From Jiella avicenniae (lineage in GTDB: Bacteria > Pseudomonadota > Alphaproteobacteria > Rhizobiales > Rhizobiaceae): a DNA stretch of 64,000 bases. Positions within the stretch are counted from its first letter, which is position 1, and the number at the start of each line of letters is the position of its first letter. The stretch spans positions 1-64,000 of the forward strand of contig NZ_JAJUWU010000027.1 in the NCBI RefSeq assembly GCF_021390325.1, given 5' to 3'. The notes beneath the pieces are model-generated. The model worked only from the letters and a program-made list of their open reading frames with translations. It was not told where the DNA came from and did no database searches. A program made the translations under genes and the position numbers. Below, piece after piece: positions 27,501 through 36,293 of this stretch.

Positions 27501-30500
27501 CGATCTGGTTGGCCAGGGCCTCCGCCTCGGTGGCAAAGCGCGACCGCGATTCCTCCGACAGGGAGCGGATGGCCTCGGCCGAGCCGGTGATCGTCTCGGC
27601 GATCCGTCCGCCCTCGGTGACGAGCTTGGTTCCGGCGCTTTCGGTACGCTGGTTGAGTTCGCTCGCCAGCTGTTCGAGGCGGCCGGTGAGCCGCTCGGCT
27701 TCGGCGGCGATGCGGCTGCGCGCTTCCTCGCTGGCCGTGTCGAACACGCGGGAAATCTCGCCGACGCTGGACGAAACCTTCTCGGTTTCGGCCATCAGGC
27801 CTTCGCGGGCACGGCTGGCCTCCTGCGCCATCGCCGTCGTCGCCTCGGTGATGGTGTTGCGGATCGCCTCGGCGACCGTCGCGGCGCGCGCGTTCAGCGT
27901 GCGCTCGACGTTTCCGAGCCCGCGTTCGAGCGCGGTGGCGATCGCTTCGGTGCGCTGGTCGAGTGCGCCGACGAGGCTCGACGAGCCGCTTTCGAGGACG
28001 GCGAGGAGATCCTCGCGGCGGCCGTCGAGGGTCTGCGACACGTCGCCGACCGACTGTTCGATGGTCCGGCGGACGTCGTCCGCCCGGTCCTCGAAGGTCG
28101 CGGCGGCGGAGGAGACCGCGCCGTCGATGAGCGAAGCGAGGCTGTCGCGGCGCTCGTCGAAGGCGGTGGCGAGCTTGAGGTCGGCTTCGAACAGGGCGTC
28201 GGAAAGGGCGGTGACCCGCTCTTCCAGCGTCGCGGCCAGCGCCGAGCGGCCGCTTTCGATCTGCCGGCCGAATTCGTCGCGGCGTGCGTCGAGCGCCGCG
28301 AGAAGCGTGCCTTCCGAGCCGTCCACCACCCGCTGGATGGCGCCGAGCCGCTCGTCGAGGCCCTCGACGAGAATGCCGCGGGCGTCCTCGATGATGGTGC
28401 GCAGGGCCGCGGTCCGACCGTCGAGATTCTCCGCGAGACGGTTGACCCGCTCGCCGATCTCGTCGCGGATCGAGCCGATCCCCTGATCGAGCGTGCCGGA
28501 GACCTCGTCGCGGCTGGCCGCGAGCAGGCCTTCGAGTGTCTGAATCCGCTGATCGAGGCTTTCGCGCACGCCCGTCTCGGCGGCCTGCGATGCCGACTTG
28601 AGTTCGGCGATCCGCGTCTCGATCGCGGCCGAGAGGGACTGGCCGCCGGTGTCGACCTCGCCGGAGAAACCTTCGAGGCCGGACGCGATGGTCTGGCGGA
28701 GCTTCTCGATTTCGGCCGAGAGACCCTTTTCGATGTCGCCCCTGGCGCCCTCGGCCGCGGCCGACAGGCGTGAAAGCCGCTCGTCGAGGCCTTCGACGAC
28801 CATCGACAGGGCGCTTTCGATGGCGACGAGCTGGCTGCTCGCAGACACCGACAGATGATCCTCGAAGCCCTGTGTGCGCTCGTCCATCTCGGCGCGGAAC
28901 CGTCCGGTCTCGGCGTCCACCGTGCCGACCAGGGCGTTGCGGGTCTCTGCCAGCGATGCGCCGAGCGAAGCGATGCGCTCGGACAGATCGCCGACGATCT
29001 GGTCGACGACGTCGTCGAAGCCGGTCGCGACGTTACGCAGACGCTCGTCGATCGCCGATGCGACCTGGGCCGCCATCTCGTCGCCGATCGCCCGCAGCGA
29101 CGCCGATCGCCCGTCGAGGATCTCGGACAGTTCCGACTTGCGCGCGTCGAAGCTCGACATCAGCGCGTCCTGGGCCTCGCCCATCAGTCGCTCGTTGGCG
29201 TGCAGGCGGTCGGCCAGCCCCGTATTGAGCGCACCGGTGCGCTGATCGAGGTTCTCGAACAGAGCCTGAGACTTTTCGTCGATCGTCTTGACGAAGCTGG
29301 AGCTTTCGCCATCGAGCGTGCGCTGCATCTCGGCGCCGCGATCGGCCAGCGTCGAGGCGATCGCGTCGATCCGATGATCGAGCGAATTGACGATCCGGTC
29401 CTGCGACATCGACAGGATTTCCTCGATCGCGCCGCGGCGTTCCTCGAACAGCGCCGAGAAGGCCGCCGCCCGCTCGTCGAGGCCCTCGGCCAGCAGGCCC
29501 TCGGCCGTGGCGACCGCCTCGCGGATCTCCGCCAGAACCGCTTCGACCCGCTCGGCGACCCGGCCGGTCCGTTCATCCATGTCGTCGGCGACGAGCCGCT
29601 GGGCGTCGTCGAGAGCCCGCGCGAAACGCTGGGTCTGGCCGGCGAGTTTCTCTTCCAGCATCCGCATGCGGTCGGCGAAGCTCGTCTCGAAGCCCTCGGC
29701 GACGCGGCCCATGACGACCTCGATCTCGTCGCGGCGCTCGGTGAGGACGCCGTGAATCCGCTCGGCGGCGCTGTCGAGCTTGGTGCCGACCTCGCCAGCG
29801 CGTTCGCCGATCGCCTCGATGCGGCTGTCGGCGGCCAGATCGAAGGACAGGAGCCGCTGATCGAGCACCTCGGCGAGGCCGCCCGTGCGCTCCGTCAGCA
29901 GTGCGTCGAGGCCGGAGAGACGGTCGCTCAGCAGCGAGCGGAGTTCGTTGGTCCGCGCTTCCAGCGTCTCGTTGGCCGACTGGACGGCGCCCTGGCTCAG
30001 TCCGGCCAGCTCCGAATGGCCCTTGTCGAACGCTCCGACGATGTCGCGCGTCCGGTCGGCGAGCGTCTGGGCGAAGTCGATCGAGCGGTCGTTGAGGGCG
30101 GCCGACACCCGTTCGGTCGACACCTCGATGGCATTGGCCCGGTTTTCGATCGCCGCGAGCAGGGCCGGCCCCCGTTCGCCGAGCGCTTTCTCGATGTCCT
30201 CCATGCGGCGGTCGAGACCGCCGAGCATCGCATCGTTGTCGGCCGACAGGAGATGTTCGATCCGCGCCGTCCGCTCGCCGAGTTCGGTCTCAGCGCTCTT
30301 CAGGAAGCGGCTCGCGCTGTCCTCCAGCCGCTGCCGGCGGCCGTCGATTTCCTCGGCGATCCCGGCCTTGAAGCCGTCGCCGTGTTTCTCGATCGCCTCG
30401 AGGCGCTCGCGGAAGAGGCTGTCGAGACCGTCGAGGAAGGTCTCGCCCTGCAGCCGCATCGTGAGCGTCCGATCGTCCAGCGCCTGTGCCAGCGTCTCGA

Positions 30501-33192
30501 CGAACTTGTCGCCATATTCGGACAGCATCTCGGTTCGCGAGCGAACGAGGCCGGTGGCGGCGTCGGCGGAGGCGATCATGCGGCCGACGATCTCGGTGCC
30601 GACCGACGTCATCTGCGCACTGATGTCGCCGGCCCGCGAAACGAGTTCGCCCGAGGACGTGCCGAGCGTGTCGTTGGCGGCCTGGCTGGCGGCCGTGATC
30701 TCGCGAACCGCGGTCTCGGACGTGCCGCTCAGCTCGGAGATGAGCGTGCGGGTGGTGTCGCCGAGCGAAGCGGAAAGCGTCGTGCCACGCTCCGACAGCG
30801 CCGCGACGGCCCGCTCGACATGCTGATCGAACTCGCCGGTGAGGCGCTCGATCTGCTCCTGGACGCTGCGTTCGGTCGTCTCGCCGGCTTCGACGATGCT
30901 GGCAGCCGCGGCCTCGGCGCCGAGCGAGAGCCCGAGGACGAGCTGTTCGTTCGACTCGCGGACGTTCGACTGCAGCGTCGCGCTCCGCTCGGCGAAGTCG
31001 CTGAGAAGGAGCTGGCCGCGGGTCGAGAAGTCCTCCGCGATCGCGGCGTTTCGTTCGGCAAGGGTGCGGGCGACGGTTTCGCCCGTCTCGCCGAGTCGGC
31101 CGACCGCCGCTTCGCCGGCGCCGGTGATCGCCGCGAGCAGCCGCTCGCTGGTGCCGTTCGCCTGATCCACAAGGGCGGAGGACTGATCGCCGAAAGCGGC
31201 GAGGAGTTGGCGGCTGCGATCGTCGAAGTCGTTCGCCAGCCCGTCGCTCTTCTCCGACAGGGTGCGGGCGACGACGGCACTAGTCTCGCCGAGCCGGCCG
31301 ACCGCCAATTCACCGGCCGACGTGATGGTCGACAGGAGCTCTTCGCTGGCGCCGTTGGCCGCGCCGACGATCGCCGCCGTGCGCTCGTCGAAGGCCGACA
31401 GCAGCTGCTGGCTGCGGCCGTCGAACTCCGCCGCGAGCCGGGTGGCGCGCTCGTCGAGAGCTTGGGACACCTGGTCGCCGGCCGAAGTGATCTGGCTGGT
31501 GGCGTTTTCGGCCGTGAAAGAAATGTCGGCGACGAGACGATCGCCGAGGTCGCTGACGCGGGAATCGAGCGCGGCGCTCTTCTCGTCGAAGACCCGGATC
31601 AGCTCCCTGCTGCGGCTTTCGACGCCGTCGGCGAGGGCGCGGCTGCGCTCTTCGCTCTCGCGGGCGAGCGTCTCGTTGGTCTCGGCCAGGCGGCGGACGG
31701 ACTGATCGGCGCTGCTGGTGATCCGTTCGATGAGCGATTCGGAATCGGCTGCGATCGCCTGCTTGATGCCGTCGGCGCGTTCGCCGAGCAGGGCGACGAG
31801 GGTCGTGCTGCGCTCGTCGATTTCGCCGCCGATGCGGCTGGAGCGCTCGTCGAGATCGCCGGCGACCTTCTCGCCGACGTCGACGAGTTTGCGGCCGGCA
31901 TTGTCGGCGACCTCGTCGAGCCGCGAGAGCAGCGTCTCGCCCTCGGAGGTCAGCTGTTCGCTCAAGGTGCGACCGCGGGCGTCGAACAGCTCGGAGAGCT
32001 GCTGGTTGCGGGTTTCGTAGTCGGTGATGAAGCTGGCGCTGCGCTCGTCGATGAGGGCGGTGAAACGCTGCGACGCCTCTTCGATGCGTCCCAGCACCGC
32101 GTCCGAGGTCGCCTCGACGTCGCCGACCAGCCGCTGGTGCGAACCGAGGACGGCCGAGCGAAGACGCTCGGCATGGGACAGCATCGCCTCGCGCTCGTTG
32201 CCGAGATCCTGGACCAGCGTGCGGATCTTCACTTCGTTGTCGGCATAGGCGCGTTCGAGCGCGCTCACCTCGTCGCGCACGAGGCTTTCGAGGTTCGAGG
32301 TCCGCGACAGCGCCCGCTCGACGCCTTCGGCAAGGCCGGAAATCTCCCGTCGCACCGCCTGGCCGACGCTCATCACCCGCTCGGTGGCGACGCTTTCGGG
32401 CTCCGCGAGGCGCATCGCCACCTCGGCGAGGGAGCGGCTCATCAGGCGAAGGTCGGCGGAGCGGCGGACCATCAGGCCGATCGCCATGAACAGGATGGGC
32501 GGCAGGATCGCCAGTGCGAGAAGCGCGAGCATTTCGCCCTGGCGCAGCGGATCGGCGGCGCCGCTTGCCAAAAGCTCGAGATCGGTTCCGTAGATGGTCG
32601 AAGCACCGGCCGCGACGGCGACCAGCCACAGCACCGAGGCGACGGCGGCGATCCAGATCGGCGTCCGGGACGCGCGCCGCTGCAGCAGCGCCTCGGCCCA
32701 GACGGCATTTCGCCGGGCCTCGTCATTGGCGGCGGCCTGGCTGTAGGCGCGGGGCTGTTCGCCGAATGATGAGCGATTCTCCTGCGTCTCCGGCCGCTGG
32801 GCGGGCTCCGCGGAGGCCTCCGCGCGTTCGCCAGGCCGGGGGGAAGGGCGCGTCGCCTCTGCGGCGGAGGCTGCCGCTGCCGCGGCAAAACCTGCGGACG
32901 CCGGGTCGCCCGCACCGCCCGTCGAGGCAGCCTCGCCAAGGGCCGGCTCCGCGTCGCCGTCTTCGTCGCGCAACTGACCGGCGGTCTCGCTGATCTGCCG
33001 CTCGAAGTCTTCGAGCGAGAGGACGACGTCGACGTTCTCCTCGCTGGCGGAGGTCTCGAGATGTCCGGTCGCCGTGCCAGAGGCGGAAGTCTCCTCCGCC
33101 TCGTCGTCCGCGATGTCGATCCCGGCAAGCGCCTCTTCCAGCTCGTTGACCGTGTCGTCGGAAAGCTGATCGAAGGGTTTCGTCTTGGACAT
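24559..33192 (-). CDS. gpr: Giant GPR/RgsE-like polar-growth protein, coiled-coil repeats with two membrane helices
   Basis: 2877 residues from ATG 33192. Residues 1-175 are acidic/Ala-rich and cytoplasmic; two membrane helices follow (about 178-199 and 221-242). Residues ~260-2480 are nearly all helical, built from recurring units containing LDER/FDER or closely similar motifs, reminiscent of apolipoprotein repeats. A Pro/Ala/Ser-rich linker follows, and the final ~115 residues (from VVESLNSLSMDIARAID) form a conserved terminal domain. This plan matches GPR (growth pole ring) of Agrobacterium and RgsE of Sinorhizobium, which ring the growing pole and are needed for unipolar growth and rod shape. 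The known protein is near 2100 residues, so this one is longer, apparently by added repeats. Divergent from an Hpt-protein gene. Assignment rests on architecture rather than alignment. Confidence 0.85.
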   Translation of the reverse strand: MSKTKPFDQLSDDTVNELEEALAGIDIADDEAEETSASGTATGHLETSASEENVDVVLSLEDFERQISETAGQLRDEDGDAEPALGEAASTGGAGDPASAGFAAAAAASAAEATRPSPRPGERAEASAEPAQRPETQENRSSFGEQPRAYSQAAANDEARRNAVWAEALLQRRASRTPIWIAAVASVLWLVAVAAGASTIYGTDLELLASGAADPLRQGEMLALLALAILPPILFMAIGLMVRRSADLRLMSRSLAEVAMRLAEPESVATERVMSVGQAVRREISGLAEGVERALSRTSNLESLVRDEVSALERAYADNEVKIRTLVQDLGNEREAMLSHAERLRSAVLGSHQRLVGDVEATSDAVLGRIEEASQRFTALIDERSASFITDYETRNQQLSELFDARGRTLSEQLTSEGETLLSRLDEVADNAGRKLVDVGEKVAGDLDERSSRIGGEIDERSTTLVALLGERADGIKQAIAADSESLIERITSSADQSVRRLAETNETLARESEERSRALADGVESRSRELIRVFDEKSAALDSRVSDLGDRLVADISFTAENATSQITSAGDQVSQALDERATRLAAEFDGRSQQLLSAFDERTAAIVGAANGASEELLSTITSAGELAVGRLGETSAVVARTLSEKSDGLANDFDDRSRQLLAAFGDQSSALVDQANGTSERLLAAITGAGEAAVGRLGETGETVARTLAERNAAIAEDFSTRGQLLLSDFAERSATLQSNVRESNEQLVLGLSLGAEAAAASIVEAGETTERSVQEQIERLTGEFDQHVERAVAALSERGTTLSASLGDTTRTLISELSGTSETAVREITAASQAANDTLGTSSGELVSRAGDISAQMTSVGTEIVGRMIASADAATGLVRSRTEMLSEYGDKFVETLAQALDDRTLTMRLQGETFLDGLDSLFRERLEAIEKHGDGFKAGIAEEIDGRRQRLEDSASRFLKSAETELGERTARIEHLLSADNDAMLGGLDRRMEDIEKALGERGPALLAAIENRANAIEVSTERVSAALNDRSIDFAQTLADRTRDIVGAFDKGHSELAGLSQGAVQSANETLEARTNELRSLLSDRLSGLDALLTERTGGLAEVLDQRLLSFDLAADSRIEAIGERAGEVGTKLDSAAERIHGVLTERRDEIEVVMGRVAEGFETSFADRMRMLEEKLAGQTQRFARALDDAQRLVADDMDERTGRVAERVEAVLAEIREAVATAEGLLAEGLDERAAAFSALFEERRGAIEEILSMSQDRIVNSLDHRIDAIASTLADRGAEMQRTLDGESSSFVKTIDEKSQALFENLDQRTGALNTGLADRLHANERLMGEAQDALMSSFDARKSELSEILDGRSASLRAIGDEMAAQVASAIDERLRNVATGFDDVVDQIVGDLSERIASLGASLAETRNALVGTVDAETGRFRAEMDERTQGFEDHLSVSASSQLVAIESALSMVVEGLDERLSRLSAAAEGARGDIEKGLSAEIEKLRQTIASGLEGFSGEVDTGGQSLSAAIETRIAELKSASQAAETGVRESLDQRIQTLEGLLAASRDEVSGTLDQGIGSIRDEIGERVNRLAENLDGRTAALRTIIEDARGILVEGLDERLGAIQRVVDGSEGTLLAALDARRDEFGRQIESGRSALAATLEERVTALSDALFEADLKLATAFDERRDSLASLIDGAVSSAAATFEDRADDVRRTIEQSVGDVSQTLDGRREDLLAVLESGSSSLVGALDQRTEAIATALERGLGNVERTLNARAATVAEAIRNTITEATTAMAQEASRAREGLMAETEKVSSSVGEISRVFDTASEEARSRIAAEAERLTGRLEQLASELNQRTESAGTKLVTEGGRIAETITGSAEAIRSLSEESRSRFATEAEALANQIAGLTHGIRKETDEVREQLAQQRMALVDTLSGISGVVAGEFDRNTESFAERITTAAEELRQIAEDNRSRFAGDTNRLAAEFETAIARMGELTETAQGALKASGEDFTGRVNRAAGSMRNATGDIAAALEAKADAFSAELEATTQRLAGLLAENPVTGEIDASTARLREELVATTNAIRGEVEGVVGQLRGEVATVSGQLLQDAESVRDEIANRGGDLSTQIAAISEIIRLETERARSALIDSAGTVGEELADRMSETERQLATRTRTMNDEMEEKTRNLAAMLSARNAEISRMLEEEARPMLSQIGEGGTELARLLQATTRDAAERLRSENASLAAALGRRAQDTIAALTQSSDAILGALDERAAATVGMVGEMREQLQRDVGSLIGRLAQTSSSLRGLVEETAGNLGAIDNLLKDSGARFAEDAQEASNSISLSARMLDNNVEKLDQLSLAAFSRIASMAQRFEEHGAVLSETVGLLETREDGLRQVLDGGHAGLDELSTNLVRRSEEIGGLMHAFEEVVTGLFDRTEQRSRMISERLSGELGSSLGDVDRQLQEAEARSQRTAAVLRDEVQAALGDAGARFERSTEEIREAAEAIRTELETARSEIKRGVFELPEETRTSTEAMRRAVSDQIRALRELSDIVSQSGRAFDVADRSRPAPARPQRETRPEPRAAAPKPEPAKPDFDFDDEDALDVEREIAASFMSDGNLARDLRGGNFEPSRSEPTRPTSEARTSDASGTTAQPATARAAPQGGGQRPASAQNGPSGAAPASGRTAVGGSAAPSAPAAQGPARPARPDDGGRKSSDAGRNEADRGGGWVSNLLRRASEDDDAFGDDFAPSPDASQSPPASAAAGRTPATPERSPDHVVESLNSLSMDIARAIDHNASIELWDRYRRGERNVFTRRLYTMQGQQTFDDIRRKYQRDPEFREAVDRYIADFEALLQDIARNDPENRVSRTYLASDTGKVYTMLAHASGRFDS
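31000..31440 (-). repeat. Tandem ~66-residue repeat units inside gpr
   Basis: Consecutive units of about 198-201 bases are recognisable, for example the paired segments SAFDERTAAIVGAANGASEE and AAFGDQSSALVDQANGTSER, each followed by LL-x2-IT-x-AGE-x-AVGRLGET. The similarity between units suggests recent internal duplication. Boundaries are approximate. Confidence 0.6.
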
Positions 33193-33618
33193 GGCCGTCG
33201 CGCCTCGATACTCTCTACATCCGCCCATGGCGGCCAGATGCCGACCGTTATGGCACCATCTGGCCGCCGGCATCGGCGCATCTCGCTCGGCCCGAGGCCG
33301 GACGAGGGCGCGACGTCCGCGGTTCTTCACCTTACGATGTTAGTGGCCCCCCGGTCCGAAAGAAACCGTAAAGCCGGCCAATCCCTACAAGTTTAAACAT
33401 AAGGTTAACGACGGCGGGGCAATTGCGAATTTTTTCGCCGGAAAGCTTGCTTGGGCGGGCTTGCGAACGATCGGCGGAAAGGACACGAAGGCTCGACCGG
33501 CGTGGATTCGATCTACCACCTTAACCAATTGCTCACCGAACCGCGAGACGATTCCGCTTTGGCTTCAACGAATGGCGTCGCGCTGCCGAAACCGGCGCGG
33601 CCGCCGATGGAGGATGCG
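33193..33618. promoter_or_regulatory. Divergent promoter region between gpr and the Hpt gene, with CtrA-like half sites
   Basis: About 426 bases without a confident gene. TTAA (33393-33396) and TTAAC (33405-33409) are separated by eight bases, one more than the CtrA consensus, and a further TTAACC occurs near 33521. The stretch 33385-33440 is clearly AT-richer than its surroundings (GTTTAAACATAAGG, then AATTTTTTCG), as expected for promoters. An in-frame GTG at 33502 could extend the Hpt protein N-terminally. Confidence 0.4.
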
Positions 33619-33999
33619 ATGTCGCGGCCGATCGAAAGACAGCCCGAAGGCGGCGCTGCGCCGCTAGGCGGGCCGTTGCTGCCATCCCGTCGCTCGCCGA
33701 TCGATCTCGTGCATCTGGCGCGCCAGACGGCCGGCGATCGGGCACTCGAGGTCGAGGTGCTGGGGCTTCTCGTCATTCAGATCGAGCGTGCGAGGCCGGC
33801 GATCCTGGCCGCCGACCCGCAGGAGCGATGCCGGCTCGGCCATGCTTTGAAGGGTGCGGCCCGCAATCTCGGCGCCTTCCGGCTCGCCGACGCCGCCGAA
33901 GAGCTGGAACGGGACCCGGACGGTCCGGCGGCGGTGGAGGACCTCCTTGCCGAACTCGAGCGGACGGGGCGATTCGCCAGGGATCTCTCGGGCCTCTGA
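33619..33999 (+). CDS. Hpt-domain (histidine phosphotransfer) protein
   Basis: 126 residues. The Hpt motif is HALKGAARNLGAF, whose His would accept phosphate in a phosphorelay; the flanking sequence is helical as expected for a four-helix bundle (DRALEVEVLGLLVIQIERARP, then DLLAELERTGRFARDL). Start chosen at 33619 because GGAGG lies about 6 bases upstream; upstream starts at 33607 or GTG 33502 stay in frame. No kinase or receiver gene is adjacent. It is divergent from gpr, so a link to cell-cycle or polarity signalling is possible. Confidence 0.8.
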   Translation: MSRPIERQPEGGAAPLGGPLLPSRRSPIDLVHLARQTAGDRALEVEVLGLLVIQIERARPAILAADPQERCRLGHALKGAARNLGAFRLADAAEELERDPDGPAAVEDLLAELERTGRFARDLSGL

Positions 34000-34198
34000 A
34001 GGCGCGACCGGCAGCACCCGCGCGGATGGATGCCCACGCCGCGCCCTCCGAATTTGGAATGGTGGCGATTGACTTGTCGGCGGTGGGCTCACTAACTCCG
34101 GGCCGACGCGGCCCATTCTACCGCGCCGATCAGCGCTCGCCGACGGCGAGGTGGGGCGGAGGGCGCTTCGAGCGATATCCAACCAAGGCTTGTCCGGC

Positions 34199-34519
34199 AT
34201 GACCAAGATCACCTTCGAGACGGTGGATGGGACCCGCTACGACCTCGACGCCCGCGACGGAACCACGGCGATGGAGAACGCCGTCCGGAACGACGTGCCG
34301 GGCATCGAGGCCGAGTGTGGCGGCGCTTGCGCCTGCGCGACGTGCCACGTCTATGTCGACGAGGCCTGGCGCGAGATCGTCGGCGAGCCGGAAGCGATGG
34401 AGGAGGACATGCTGGACTTCGCCCACGAACCGCAGCCGAATTCCCGGCTGTCCTGCCAGATCAAGGTCCGGCCCGAATTCGACGGGCTGGTGCTCTACGT
34501 CCCGGAGCGGCAGGGCTGA
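34199..34519 (+). CDS. [2Fe-2S] ferredoxin, adrenodoxin-type
   Basis: 106 residues. The cluster ligands are C40, C46, C49 and C86, in the C-x5-C-x2-C...C arrangement of vertebrate-type/ISC-type ferredoxins ([11 protein letters not shown] and RLSCQIKV). C44 is an additional cysteine inside the loop. The acidic surface segment [13 protein letters not shown] is also characteristic. Electron donor to cytochromes P450, heme oxygenases or Fe-S assembly; the partner is not evident from neighbours. AAGG lies about 11 bases upstream of the ATG. Confidence 0.92.
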   Translation: MTKITFETVDGTRYDLDARDGTTAMENAVRNDVPGIEAECGGACACATCHVYVDEAWREIVGEPEAMEEDMLDFAHEPQPNSRLSCQIKVRPEFDGLVLYVPERQG

Positions 34520-34660
34520 GACGGGCCTGGATTCGGCGAAATTTTCGGACGGAAGCTCGGCGACTCCGAGCGTCTGTCGGTCGGGCCATCGGGCGACCGG
34601 TGTTCTCGTGACGTTCGGTCGTGTTGGCGGCAACCGTGCGGGGATCGACGATCAACCGGG

Positions 34661-35269
34661 TCAGCGGGAACTCTGTTCGTCGACGGCGCGCGCCAGCGCC
34701 CGGCGCAGCCGGAAGTTGACCTCGCGGCCTTCGATGGTGTCGAACTCGATCTGCGCGCGTTCGTGCCCGGCGAGATAGCGCTGCGTGACGGTGTTCACCA
34801 TCGCTTCCATGGCGGAGCATGTGGGCTCCGTCCGCAGATTGCGGATCGCGGACTCCATCCGCTTCAGCCAGTTCGTGGCGATGGCCGCGTGGCGGTTTTC
34901 ATGCCGGTGGATGTCTTTCTCGAGCGTTTCCCAGATCAGCTTGGTGCGGGCGGGAACCCGCTTCGGCTGGATCCATTTGGGCAGCGTCATTTCGAGATCG
35001 AGGCTGAGATTGGTCGCGTCGACGGCGCAGCCATCCGGCGTCCGCTTGTAGGTGACCTTGCCGTCGAATTTGACCTGGGTTGCGCCCGGATGGCGGATCC
35101 CGGTGTCCGAGACGTAGGGTCCGCGCCGGTTGAGATCCTGGTCGAGTTCGGCGAGGGTGGATCCGCGCACGGCGAAATAGGTGGTCTTCTCGCGAATCGA
35201 CGCCGCATCGGCGACCGCCGGCAGACAGAGCGCGACCACCGCCACGCACAACCCCAACCTCGATTTCAT
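34661..35269 (-). CDS. Secreted DUF922-like putative metalloprotease
   Basis: 202 residues. Signal peptide with likely cleavage near ADA-AS. The N-terminal half has the DUF922 pattern (TTYFAVRGSTLAELDQDLNRRGP), and the zincin motif HENRH (HExxH) lies near residue 130 in DIHRHENRHAAIATNW. Two cysteines (in DGCAVDATN and PTCSAM) may pair. Predicted Zn-dependent peptidase in the periplasm; the reaction has not been shown for the family. Convergent with the ferredoxin gene and divergent from folP. Confidence 0.82.
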   Translation of the reverse strand: MKSRLGLCVAVVALCLPAVADAASIREKTTYFAVRGSTLAELDQDLNRRGPYVSDTGIRHPGATQVKFDGKVTYKRTPDGCAVDATNLSLDLEMTLPKWIQPKRVPARTKLIWETLEKDIHRHENRHAAIATNWLKRMESAIRNLRTEPTCSAMEAMVNTVTQRYLAGHERAQIEFDTIEGREVNFRLRRALARAVDEQSSR

Positions 35270-35432
35270 GCGCGCCGCCTCTGGAATAAGTCGAAAGAAG
35301 GTCGTGCTACGGTACCTCAACCGGGCCCGGAAGCAAGCGCGTCCGGCGACACAATTGCGCAATCTTTCCGGTGAGGTTACCCAAGGGGCCGCAGGCTCGC
35401 GATGGCTCGCAGCCGATCGTGGAGAAGGCCGG

Positions 35433-36293
35433 ATGGACGTGATTTCACCGCGTGGCGGAACCTGGAAGCTGGCCCATGGTCGCAGCATCGTTCTCGGCGA
35501 AACCGCGACGATCATGGGCGTCCTCAACGCGACGCCGGACTCCTTTTCCGACGGCGGGCGCTACGCCTCGGTGGGCGCGGCGGTCGACGAGTCGCTGCGG
35601 ATGGTGGAGCAGGGCGCCGCGATCGTCGACATCGGCGGCGAGTCGACGCGGCCGGGCGCGACGCCCGTCGATGCAGCCGAGGAACAGCGCCGCATTCTGC
35701 CGGTGATCGAAGAGCTGGTGCGGCGCTCCGACTGCCTGATCTCGGTCGATACCTATCGGGCGGAGACGGCGCGTCTGGCGGTCGAGGCCGGGGCGCACAT
35801 CATCAACGACGTCCACGGCGCCCAGCGCGAGCCGGCGATCGCCGAGGTCGCGGCGGCGACTGGGGCGGGGCTCTGCCTTATGCACACCGGGCGCGACCGC
35901 GAGAAACTCGCCGACGTCATCGAGGACCAGTTCCACTTCCTCCGCCGTTCGCTCGAGATCGCCGGGGCGGCCGGAGTCGCAAACGAGGCGATCGTGCTCG
36001 ATCCGGGCTTCGGCTTCGAGAAGGACGGGCCGGAAAACCTCATTCTGCTCGCGCGCGTCCACGAGGTCATGGCGCTCGGCTATCCGCTCCTCGTCGGGAC
36101 CTCGCGCAAGCGCTTCGTGCGCGGGGCGATCGGCCGGGCCGATCCGGAGCCGGACATCGCCACGGCGGCGACGAGCGTGCTTCTGCGCGAGCGCGGGGCC
36201 GACATCATCCGGGTTCACAACGTGCCGGCCAATCGCGACGCGCTGGCCATCGCCGACGCCATGCGGCGGGCGCTGAAGGGCGAACGCTGGTGA
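35433..36293 (+). CDS. folP: Dihydropteroate synthase
   Basis: 286 residues. Condenses p-aminobenzoate with hydroxymethyl-dihydropterin diphosphate in folate synthesis; the target of sulfonamides. Family motifs in order: GVLNATPDSFSDGG, GGESTRPGA, IINDVHG, DPGFGFEKD, GTSRKRF and the C-terminal RVHN. All are intact. GGAG lies about 9 bases upstream of ATG 35433. Its stop overlaps the GTG of folK (GTGA), so the two are translationally coupled. folB, often located between folP and folK in relatives, is absent here. Confidence 0.96.
   Translation: MDVISPRGGTWKLAHGRSIVLGETATIMGVLNATPDSFSDGGRYASVGAAVDESLRMVEQGAAIVDIGGESTRPGATPVDAAEEQRRILPVIEELVRRSDCLISVDTYRAETARLAVEAGAHIINDVHGAQREPAIAEVAAATGAGLCLMHTGRDREKLADVIEDQFHFLRRSLEIAGAAGVANEAIVLDPGFGFEKDGPENLILLARVHEVMALGYPLLVGTSRKRFVRGAIGRADPEPDIATAATSVLLRERGADIIRVHNVPANRDALAIADAMRRALKGERW

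Noticed and set aside
28855-32769. A 1304-codon open frame on the plus strand, antisense to gpr
   Set aside because: High-GC codon use with repeat periodicity keeps the complementary frame open; its translation is low-complexity Arg/Asp/Gly-rich with no domain, and gpr on the other strand explains the region.
33393-33409. Full CtrA site upstream of gpr
   Set aside because: Spacing between TTAA and TTAAC is eight bases rather than seven; recorded only as CtrA-like half sites.
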